Below, one piece after another: positions 16,779 to 22,123 of a DNA stretch of 25,378 nt (position 1 is the stretch's first letter; the number at the start of each line of letters is the position of its first letter). This DNA is from a virus. The position numbers and the translations under genes are program-made. The stretch lies in the IMG/VR virus record IMGVR_UViG_3300024259_000145, positions 1-25,378 of that record, one strand, 5' to 3'. The notes under the pieces are model-generated. The model did no database searches. It was not told where the DNA came from and was given only the letters and a program-made list of their open reading frames with translations.

Positions 16779-17116
16779 GGCTCATTACCGAGCCCCCAGT
16801 TCAAGGCCACCCTGAGGCGTTCAGCTTCCCGTGCGGCGTCGGCCAGTTCGTCTTCGGTCCAACACTCACGATTGATCTTGAGCTTTGACCACCCATCTCC
16901 CACGTCCCAGACCATGTAGGCGCCCTCAACCAAGAGATCCCAGTCGGACGGGTCGAAGGATGAAAGGTAGATATCAGCGACTTCATCTGGCTTTTCAGGT
17001 GTTGTCATGTCGGTCAGCCGGGCCGTGACGACATGATGCCCAAGCTCATCCGTGTGCGGTCCTTCTAAGAGGAATCCCTGGAACTGGACGAGCACCTTTT
17101 GGTCCTCTGCGCTCAT
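16775..17116 (-). CDS. Hypothetical acidic protein (113 aa)
   Basis: The start at ATG 17116 (MSAEDQKVLVQFQG) overlaps the TGA of the preceding gene (ATGA). An in-frame extension to 17272 lies inside that neighbour and looks like a shadow. The product is acidic, with a beta-like N-terminal half (HHVVTARLTDM) and a helical C-terminus (TEDELADAAREAERLRVAL). A Trp-rich middle (DPSDWDLLVEGAYMVWDVG) suggests a folded globular domain. No family is recognised. Coupling on both sides places it in the same operon. Confidence 0.55.
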   Translation of the reverse strand: MSAEDQKVLVQFQGFLLEGPHTDELGHHVVTARLTDMTTPEKPDEVADIYLSSFDPSDWDLLVEGAYMVWDVGDGWSKLKINRECWTEDELADAAREAERLRVALNWGLGNEP

Positions 17117-17508
17117 GCGCCGGCCGGCACCCAGTCCATCGACGGGGCACCCCACGCCTTCCTTGCCTTGGTGCCGTTGGAGCGCTCGAAGTCGCGACGG
17201 TCGACGTACATCCTTCGGACGGTGACGACCAGACAGTTGACGGCGTCGATCGATGCAAGCGTTGACTGCCACCTAACGACCAGCCACACGCCCAGCCATG
17301 CCGTTGGCTCCGCGAAGGCGACGCCGGGACGGACCGGACGGAGCTTCTTGACGTCGTCCATCTCACGGCAGTTGGCGTAGATCCAGTGGTCGGAGCCGAC
17401 GACTGATACATCGTCCGGGTTGACTTCAAGGTCCAGTTGCCCGGAGCGACACATGTTACGGAGGCGGTCCGCCGTCTGGTGGGCGCGGGTTGTTCGGCTG
17501 AGTTTCAT
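17113..17508 (-). CDS. Hypothetical protein (131 aa)
   Basis: I place the start at ATG 17508 (MKLSRTTRAHQTADRL), with GGTGGG seven bases upstream. The frame could start at 17568, but that would put the start codon inside the loop of the hairpin at 17544-17587. The product has a basic helical N-terminus, then mixed strands (EVNPDDVSVVGSDHWIY, and a hydrophobic AWLGVWLVVRWQS that may be a buried strand rather than a membrane segment). It ends in a basic region. No family is recognised. It is the first protein gene after the tRNA-like region on this strand. Confidence 0.55.
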   Translation of the reverse strand: MKLSRTTRAHQTADRLRNMCRSGQLDLEVNPDDVSVVGSDHWIYANCREMDDVKKLRPVRPGVAFAEPTAWLGVWLVVRWQSTLASIDAVNCLVVTVRRMYVDRRDFERSNGTKARKAWGAPSMDWVPAGA

Positions 17509-17543
17509 CGTACCCACCGTTTCGGACGACGTGGAATGTTTGG

Positions 17544-17587
17544 AAGGGCGGGGAAACATCGGTTCCATTGATGGGCTCCCCGCCCTT
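17544..17587 (-). terminator. Perfect 11-bp hairpin after the tRNA-like region
   Basis: AAGGGCGGGGA (17544-17554) is repeated inverted at 17577-17587 around a 22-base loop that itself can form a 4-bp CATC/GATG inner stem. On the minus strand it lies just after the left tRNA-like module and before the gene starting at 17508. No U-run follows, so it may act as a terminator, a processing stem or an mRNA 5'-end cap. It is the strongest stem in this region. Confidence 0.55.
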
Positions 17588-17589
17588 GT

Positions 17590-17738
17590 AAAGGCTTGAC
17601 TGACACACGCTTACTCGCATCCGGTTGAAACGGCCCGCTCTGTCCACTGAGCTACCCTCACATATGTGGGGTGAGGGGTGGGATTTGAACCCACGACGCA
17701 GCCGTAAGGTGCTTTCATGCAGAGACAACCTAGCCTTT
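17590..17738 (-). other. Flank-paired module enclosing the left permuted tRNA
   Basis: Sequence before the 3' half and after the 5' half is complementary and nested. AAAGGCT (17738-17732) pairs with AGCCTTT (17596-17590), 7 bp. CTCTGCAT (17724-17717) pairs with ATGCGAG (17620-17614) with one bulge. GAAA (17716-17713) pairs with TTTC (17630-17627). Together they extend the anticodon stem outward into a long helix that brings the two internal ends together. An alternative pairing GGTTG with CAACC would make a pseudoknot. This looks like a processing or splicing scaffold. Confidence 0.55.
17624..17708 (-). tRNA. Circularly permuted tRNA gene, class I (left module)
   Basis: On the minus strand the 3' half comes first: CGGCT (17704-17700), 5-base variable loop GCGTC, T-stem GTGGG/CCCAC with loop TTCAAAT, acceptor strand CCCTCAC (17677-17671), C, then CCA. 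After CATAT comes the 5' half: acceptor GTGAGGG (17661-17655), TA, D-stem GCTC/GAGC with a GG-containing loop, G, then GGCCG (17635-17631). Acceptor pairs 7/7. GGCCG pairs with CGGCT (one G-U). T- and D-stems pair fully. All spacings match a canonical tRNA once the halves are swapped, so the junction lies in the anticodon loop. The anticodon depends on the junction: UCU (Arg) if TTTC joins TTA, CCU if TT joins CCTTA, UCA if the 5' half supplies the whole loop. C73 is unusual. Ends are approximate. Confidence 0.72.
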
Positions 17739-17760
17739 TTAATACTGAGCATCTGAGGGT

Positions 17761-17905
17761 AAAAGCTAAGGGGACGATACGCGGAACCGATGCTGTCAAG
17801 GCGTCGTGCGTATACCGTTCCGCCACCGCTCCACTCTTGGAGCGGGCAGGATTCGAACCTGCAATAGCGTACCGTGTTCCCATAGGTCAGTTTGATCCTA
17901 AGCCT
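17761..17905 (-). other. Flank-paired module enclosing the right permuted tRNA
   Basis: ACGGTACGC (17875-17867) before the 3' half pairs with GCGTATCGT (17782-17774) after the 5' half at all 9 positions (one G-U). Further out AGGCT (17905-17901) pairs with AGCTT (67-63 of 17700s; one G-U), and CTATGGG with CCCTTAG at 6 of 7. The outer AGGCT/AGCYTT pairing and the downstream AGCYTTTAC are shared with the left module. Module length (145 nt) is close to that of the other (149 nt). Confidence 0.5.
17783..17866 (-). tRNA. Circularly permuted tRNA-like gene with Leu-like D-arm (right module)
   Basis: The 3' half comes first on the minus strand: TATT, T-stem GCAGG/CCTGC (17862-17858 and 17850-17846) with loop TTCGAAT, acceptor strand CCGCTCC (17845-17839) and A. 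After AGAGT comes the 5' half: acceptor GGAGCGG (17832-17826), TG, then GCGGAACGGTATACGC, a D-arm close to those of leucine tRNAs. The acceptor pairs 7/7 and CCA is not encoded. A hairpin follows with loop CTTGACA and stem CGACGC/GCATCG (one A-C mismatch), which would give anticodon UGA (Ser) with an atypical C37. The amino-acid identity is therefore unresolved. The permutation point is probably in the long variable-arm-like helix. The boundaries are approximate. Confidence 0.58.
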
Positions 17906-17942
17906 GAATCTCAGTCTACCTCAGTTGGAGATCCGTTCCCGG

Positions 17943-18683
17943 CTACTTGCCGAGCACGTAATCGAATAGCGGTCCAACAACGTCCACCTCATCCACGCGA
18001 GCGCGGTTGGCGTCGTCTCGGGCCTTCTTGATCGCAGCGATCATTTCGTCGCAGCGGGCCAGCATGGCCTTCTTGTCCTTGCGGGTCATGGCGCCGCTGA
18101 ACTTGGTGCCACGCCACCACCCGACGGTCACATCTTCGCTGATGAGCTGGGTTTGCGCCGGGTGCTCCTTGGTCGGCTTGTGAAGCACGATTGCGCGCGT
18201 CCTTTTGGCGGTCTTGCGGGTCGTTACCTGATGCGCCGTACGGTGGTAACCGAGATCCTCATCCCAGGCCCACTCGTCCGCCTCGTCCAGGGTTGGCACC
18301 ACGTCGATGGCGCGCCTCATGTCGGTGAACTGCTTTTCCAGGAACAGCAACGCCGGAACCGGCAGCGGCATGGTGGTCATGGTGTCTGACACCGTGACCG
18401 GGGCCATGGCGGCCTCATTGCAGTTGCCCAGTTCCTTGGACAAGGTGAGGCCACCCAACTTAGCCCACGCATCGGTAATGTCCTGAAGGGCGTCACCGGC
18501 CACCATCCGAACCCTTACCCTCTTGGCCGGCAGGGCTTCATCTGTGTCCGAGGCTGGCTCGTACACTTCCACGCTTCCGGCGTACAACTCGCCCTTCTGC
18601 ATGGCCTTGTGAATGGCGGTGACCTCACCGTGTGTTCGCTTCTTGGCGTCAGCTTCCAACGCCACAACCTGCGATAGCCTCAT
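17943..18683 (-). CDS. DUF7873-like phage protein (246 aa)
   Basis: The start at ATG 18683 has AGGAGG five bases upstream and follows a TTGCAA-17-TAAGGT promoter. The layout matches a conserved family in actinobacteria and their phages that I recognise as DUF7873. The N-terminus is MRLSQVVALEADAKKRTHGEV, quoted in part. A middle segment TLSKELGNCNEAAMAPVTV follows. Then comes the motif PVPALLFLEKQFTDMRRAID (about residues 125-145), and a C-terminus with EHPAQTQLISEDVTVGWW, then KFSGAMTRKDK and GPLFDYVLGK. The biochemical role is unknown. It is the first gene of the long left-reading operon that leads to the head genes, with the tRNA-like modules right after its stop. Confidence 0.72.
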   Translation of the reverse strand: MRLSQVVALEADAKKRTHGEVTAIHKAMQKGELYAGSVEVYEPASDTDEALPAKRVRVRMVAGDALQDITDAWAKLGGLTLSKELGNCNEAAMAPVTVSDTMTTMPLPVPALLFLEKQFTDMRRAIDVVPTLDEADEWAWDEDLGYHRTAHQVTTRKTAKRTRAIVLHKPTKEHPAQTQLISEDVTVGWWRGTKFSGAMTRKDKKAMLARCDEMIAAIKKARDDANRARVDEVDVVGPLFDYVLGK

Positions 18684-18719
18684 GACATCCTCCTGACATT
18701 CATCCCGTCATGTGTGTTG

Positions 18720-18748
18720 ACCTTACACGAACGCTTCAACCGTTGCAA
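18720..18748 (-). promoter_or_regulatory. Sigma70-like promoter for the left-reading operon
   Basis: On the minus strand TTGCAA (18748-18743) and TAAGGT (18725-18720) are separated by 17 bases, about 37 bases ahead of the DUF7873-like start. The -35 is identical to that at 23101. Seen in sequence; activity is inferred. Confidence 0.5.
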
Positions 18749-18801
18749 GATGCGCCGTCCTTTTCCTTACTCTGCAACGACAACGTAGGACGCACACCTG
18801 G

Positions 18802-18831
18802 TTGACTACGACACCACCCGTCGCATACGAT
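18802..18831 (+). promoter_or_regulatory. Sigma70-like promoter for the HTH-terminase operon
   Basis: TTGACT (18802-18807) and TACGAT (18826-18831) are 18 bases apart and stand about 17 bases before the HTH start. Together with the minus-strand promoter at 18720-18748 this makes a divergent promoter region. Confidence 0.5.
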
Positions 18832-18848
18832 GACGTCGAGGTGGCGCT

Positions 18849-19064
18849 ATGCACGGACGAGACTTGCCGACAGGGACGGAGGCGGCAAGGCGTACAGGGA
18901 CCGGAGTCAGGCGCGCACAGCGGCTCCTGTCCGGCCGGCAGGACTTCCCAGTCCACGAGTTGGTCAAACTCGCACGAGCCTACGACCTCGGCCCCGAGAC
19001 CTTCCTCCAATGGGCGTGGGAGTTGGAGCAGAGGCGTGCCGCTCGCATGAACGGTGGCGCCTGA
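18849..19064 (+). CDS. Small HTH protein (Cro/CI-type) ahead of terminase (71 aa)
   Basis: The start at ATG 18849 follows GAGGTGG seven bases upstream. The product is basic. Residues about 19-60 read as an XRE-type helix-turn-helix: GVRRAQRLLSGRQDFPVHEL and then VKLARAYDLGPETFLQW, where 'xxLSGRQxxPxxELVKLARAxxLxPE' is the typical recognition-helix end. Its TGA overlaps the ATG of the small terminase by one base, so they are translationally coupled. It may regulate the divergent promoters beside it, or be a helper in packaging-site recognition. A longer N-terminus is not visible. Confidence 0.65.
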   Translation: MHGRDLPTGTEAARRTGTGVRRAQRLLSGRQDFPVHELVKLARAYDLGPETFLQWAWELEQRRAARMNGGA

Positions 19065-19765
19065 TGGCAAGGCGCAAGCCGTTGGTCAACGAGGTTGCGT
19101 TCCGTCGACTGATCAGCGCGATCCAGCTCGGAACAACCATCGCAGACTCATGCGCATACGCTGACATTACCATCGACGCCTACAAGTCAGCGATGAGGCA
19201 CGGCGAGGACTGTCGGGATGACTGGTCGATCAAGTTCCGCGACACGGTCAAGCGAGCCGTCGAAGACGCATCCATCGGCCTGACCCATCGCATCCGGCGT
19301 GCGGCGGAAGATCGGGAGGTCTCCTACGAAACGACCGACCGTGACGGGAACCACAGAACCGTCACCAAGCACATCGTCGGAGACTGGCGTGCGGCAGAAG
19401 CTCTGTTGAAGTACCGCGAGCGGTCAACAGACCGGGCCGAAACGTCCGAACTGCGCCGCCGGTTGTTGACCGCAGACGTGGAAAAAAAGGAGTTGGAGAA
19501 CCTGGCCCTCAAGGTCGTGATGGCGACCGCCGCAAAAGGTCAAGGCAACGGGATGATCCTCCCACCATCGATCATCGCGCTACTGCCAGAGTCAACAATC
19601 GACCTACTCGCACAGCACGGTGTGAGCATCATCCCGCGTGACCGCCTCTTCGACCAGTCCAAGGCTACCGACCTGCCTGAATTCGCACGGTACATGGCGC
19701 AGAAGGAGACGCGAGAAGCGGTGGTGGTGAAGTCCAGGAAACGCCCAAAGAAGAACGATGAGTGA
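19064..19765 (+). CDS. terS: Terminase small subunit (233 aa)
   Basis: The start at ATG 19064 (MARRKPLVNEVAFRRLI) overlaps the HTH gene stop by one base. The N-terminal 45 residues form a helix-turn-helix: RRLISAIQLGTTIADSCAYA then TIDAYKSAMRHGED, the usual DNA-binding domain of small terminases. Residues 60-150 are helical and would drive oligomer formation, and the tail is basic (KSRKRPKKNDE). It recognises the packaging site on concatemeric DNA and hands it to the large subunit, whose gene overlaps this one by 8 bases. The pairing with a clear TerL makes the call firm although the family is variable. Confidence 0.78.
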   Translation: MARRKPLVNEVAFRRLISAIQLGTTIADSCAYADITIDAYKSAMRHGEDCRDDWSIKFRDTVKRAVEDASIGLTHRIRRAAEDREVSYETTDRDGNHRTVTKHIVGDWRAAEALLKYRERSTDRAETSELRRRLLTADVEKKELENLALKVVMATAAKGQGNGMILPPSIIALLPESTIDLLAQHGVSIIPRDRLFDQSKATDLPEFARYMAQKETREAVVVKSRKRPKKNDE

Positions 19766-21599
19766 TGCCGAAGCGGTGCCTCAGGAATGGCTCGACCATC
19801 AGGATCTGCTGGCCGTTGATCCAGCCGCACGCCGCAATCTAGCACTGGCCAGCCCGACATGGTTCGACACCCATTACTGCGGGATGCGGTGGGCTGAGCA
19901 CCGCGAGCGCTGGCTCAACGACGTGATGGGGCAGTTCGTCGAGGCACAGGCTGCCCAGGCCGAAGCCGTCGAGCGCGCGTATCTACGAAAGGATGACGAA
20001 GAGAAGCAGTTCGAGCCGGCGGCTGATCCCGGAATGGTCACGGCTCGCGACACACGTCGGAAACTGCTCCTGCTCGGGCCACGCAAACACGGCAAGACCG
20101 AACTTGCGATCACCATCGCATCGTTGCTGATCTGCTGGAACCGCAACATCCGCATCCTCCTGGTCTGCGAAAGCGAGGGGATGGCGAAGAAGCGCCTCGG
20201 CAAGATCAAGCGCCAGCTGCTCACCGAGCGCATCCAGGCCGACTGGTGTACGGCCCCAGATGAAGGATTCGGGCCGTTCCTCAACAAGACGCGATCCCGC
20301 GAAGACCCGACGAAGTGGGACGAGACGGAGATCAGAGTACTCCGCGACGTCGACCACGTAGACTCGACGGTGATGGCGGTCGGCACCGGCACCGCGATGG
20401 TCGGTGGTCACTACGACGTCATCATCCTCGACGACCCCGAAAGCAACGACACCGTTATGAGCCCGCTGAAACGGGCGCGTCATCGAGCATGGTTCGGTGA
20501 GACGCTGGAGTCGATGCTGGAACCAGGCGGGCTACTGCTGGTCATCGGGACACGGAAACACCACGACGACATCTATCACCACCTGATCCACAACACGACG
20601 TTTCAGACCCTCACTGACGACGACGGCGAACTTGATAGAGCGATCAAGGTCTGGCCGGACAAGCATGAGGCGATCTACGAGAAAGACGACCTCGGCTTCC
20701 CGGTGGTCGTGGGATGGGACATCGAAGGCGAGCACAAGGTGTTGTGGCCTGAGGAACGGCCGATCGAATGGTTGTTGACCGCCCGCGAATCGAACACGCT
20801 TGGATATACGGGCTTCGCTCGCGAGTATCAGCACGAAGTCATTGACGATGAGAGCGCCGAATTCAAACGCGATTGGTTGAACGCGGCATGTGCGCGTGGT
20901 GAGAACCTGACGCTACCATGCCAGGACAGACCAACCGGCGGACCATGGCCTGAACGGATGCTGATGGTGATTGGTGGCGATCCGGCGTTCACGCTCGACA
21001 AAAAGAAGGCAGAGACCGGCGACCGGGACTATGCCGCCTTTGTTGGATGGGGCCTCGACCTGGATACGATGGATCGCTACCTGTTTGACGCGCATCGCGA
21101 GCGTGGTGATTCGAGGACCACAAAGAAATGGAACGTCGTCCGCATGTTCAAGCGCTGGTCGCCAGGGTACGGGACGGCAGATCAATCGTTCACGGACCAC
21201 GTCGAAAACCGATGGGTAGCCATTGTCTCCATCGAGCGCAACAGCGCGGGCCAATGGCACATCATCGACGTAGGCGAAGCGATCCCAGACATGCCGTTGA
21301 TGGCCCACCAGACTGGACGCGAGAAGCGCGACGTCTATGTTGGGGTTCCAAGGCTGTCGAGCCTGTTGGAGCAGGGCAAAGTCGTGTTCCCCTACGGCAA
21401 CGCTGAGACGCGCTCGATGGTCGACACGATGACGGAGGAGTTCCATGGTCTCGGGGTCAACGCCCATGACGACCTCGTGATGGCGATCTGGATCGCCGAG
21501 GTCGCGCTGATGCGTGCATGGGACCAACTCAAACAAGAGATGGAGTACAAGGCCGCACGCGACAAGAAGACACCTGAACCAGATCAGGCCCCGGACTGA
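19758..21599 (+). CDS. terL: Terminase large subunit (613 aa)
   Basis: The start at ATG 19758 lies in the last codons of the small subunit. The ATPase domain has the Walker A motif LLLLGPRKHGKTELAIT at about residues 102-118 and Walker B YDVIILDDPES near residue 220, with the coupling segment LVIGTRKHHDDIYHHL near 260. The RNase H-like nuclease follows: MVIGGDPAFT near residue 405 supplies the first Asp, and VNAHDDLVMAIWIAEVA near 570 supplies the last. It powers DNA translocation through the portal encoded at 14329-16002 and cuts concatemers. Terminase is usually on the same strand as portal. Here it is divergent, separated by the tRNA-like region. Confidence 0.93.
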   Translation: MSDAEAVPQEWLDHQDLLAVDPAARRNLALASPTWFDTHYCGMRWAEHRERWLNDVMGQFVEAQAAQAEAVERAYLRKDDEEKQFEPAADPGMVTARDTRRKLLLLGPRKHGKTELAITIASLLICWNRNIRILLVCESEGMAKKRLGKIKRQLLTERIQADWCTAPDEGFGPFLNKTRSREDPTKWDETEIRVLRDVDHVDSTVMAVGTGTAMVGGHYDVIILDDPESNDTVMSPLKRARHRAWFGETLESMLEPGGLLLVIGTRKHHDDIYHHLIHNTTFQTLTDDDGELDRAIKVWPDKHEAIYEKDDLGFPVVVGWDIEGEHKVLWPEERPIEWLLTARESNTLGYTGFAREYQHEVIDDESAEFKRDWLNAACARGENLTLPCQDRPTGGPWPERMLMVIGGDPAFTLDKKKAETGDRDYAAFVGWGLDLDTMDRYLFDAHRERGDSRTTKKWNVVRMFKRWSPGYGTADQSFTDHVENRWVAIVSIERNSAGQWHIIDVGEAIPDMPLMAHQTGREKRDVYVGVPRLSSLLEQGKVVFPYGNAETRSMVDTMTEEFHGLGVNAHDDLVMAIWIAEVALMRAWDQLKQEMEYKAARDKKTPEPDQAPD

Positions 21600-21796
21600 C
21601 GGCGATCCCACTTCGTTGCCAACTCATGGACGAACCACCTGGCATCCATCTCAGGGAACGCAACGAGGATGCGGTCCATGTTGTTCGGGGTCGGGCGTCT
21701 GTACCCGTTGAACCAGAGCGTGACGTTCCTCGCGCTCAAGAACGGGCAGCGGCGGTTGACTTCGGCGGGCTTTGGGAGGCGCTGTTGTTCTTCCAT
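21584..21796 (-). CDS. Small HTH protein (70 aa), convergent with terL
   Basis: The likely start is ATG 21796 (MEEQQRLPKPAEVNRR), but no clear ribosome site precedes it. An upstream in-frame ATG at 21856 is the other possibility and would put the start inside the operator-promoter region. The product has an XRE-type HTH, with LSARNVTLWFNGYRRPTPNNM and DRILVAFPEMDARWFVHEL (each quoted in part). In it 'ISxRxVxxWxNGxxRPT' is the characteristic turn and recognition helix. The end overlaps terL by 16 bases. It may repress the two similar promoters at 21864 and 23101. Confidence 0.6.
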   Translation of the reverse strand: MEEQQRLPKPAEVNRRCPFLSARNVTLWFNGYRRPTPNNMDRILVAFPEMDARWFVHELATKWDRRQSGA

Positions 21797-21834
21797 GACC
21801 AGACGATAGACGTTGGGTCGTTCGGGCGCAATAT

Positions 21835-21860
21835 GAAAAATACACACGGTGTGCATTTTC
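21835..21860 (+). promoter_or_regulatory. Imperfect inverted-repeat operator ahead of promoter at 21864
   Basis: GAAAAATACACAC and GTGTGCATTTTC are inverted with one extra base. The right arm shares GTGCATTTTC with the operator at 23072-23098, at the same distance (31 bases from its start to GTGCGTATA). A repressor site is inferred. Confidence 0.45.
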
Positions 21861-21863
21861 CTC

Positions 21864-21892
21864 TTGCATTCCATGCGCACTGTGCGTATAGT
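21864..21892 (+). promoter_or_regulatory. Sigma70-like promoter of the accessory region
   Basis: TTGCAT (21864-21869), 17 bases, TATAGT (21887-21892), with GGAGG before the ATG at 21916. It is nearly the same in layout as the promoter at 23101, and the overlapping inverted repeat suggests regulation. Confidence 0.65.
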
Positions 21893-21915
21893 CTGCTTAC
21901 CACCACGGAGGACCA

Positions 21916-22119
21916 ATGGAAACCACCTACGAACTCGCAAGCGAAGTCATCGGCCAGATGAGCAACGACGAAATCGCGGCGGCAAGACAACTCGGCAACG
22001 TCTGCAACCTGCGCCACACCATCCAGATGTTCGTCAGCATCTTCGGGCAGGAGAACCGCTGCGCGATGCCTGACACCGAGGATGTCCTCGACGCAATCTC
22101 CGACATGCTGGATCTGTAG
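21916..22119 (+). CDS. Small acidic protein (67 aa) of unknown function
   Basis: The start at ATG 21916 has GGAGGA five bases upstream and follows a strong promoter. The product is acidic and helical (ELASEVIGQMSNDEIAAARQ, then DVLDAISDMLDL), with Cys residues at about 29 and 49. No family is recognised. It is the first gene after the promoter and is followed four bases later by the ArdC-like gene, so they are probably co-expressed early. A role as a small inhibitor of a host function is possible but not shown. Confidence 0.58.
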   Translation: METTYELASEVIGQMSNDEIAAARQLGNVCNLRHTIQMFVSIFGQENRCAMPDTEDVLDAISDMLDL

Positions 22120-22123
22120 ACCA

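Noticed and set aside
17624-17642. Opal-suppressor tRNA implying recoded UGA in this phage
   Set aside because: TGA ends many clear genes here, often within ATGA overlaps to the next start, so UGA is a working stop codon.
17655-17704. tmRNA (two-piece) fragment
   Set aside because: A complete D-stem and a 5-base variable loop are present, and no tag-coding region or tmRNA acceptor sequence is seen.
17590-17905. Ordinary tandem tRNA genes reading through the region
   Set aside because: Each T-arm is followed by a 3' acceptor strand whose only perfect partner lies just downstream, not upstream. A normal order would need GTGAGGG or GGAGCGG before the T-arm, and neither is there.
17590-17905. 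Canonical group I or group II intron split by permutation
   Set aside because: Only about 60-80 nt is available on each side, shorter than usual for a group I core, and I could not find a convincing P3-P7 core or a domain V. An unusual minimal ribozyme cannot be excluded.
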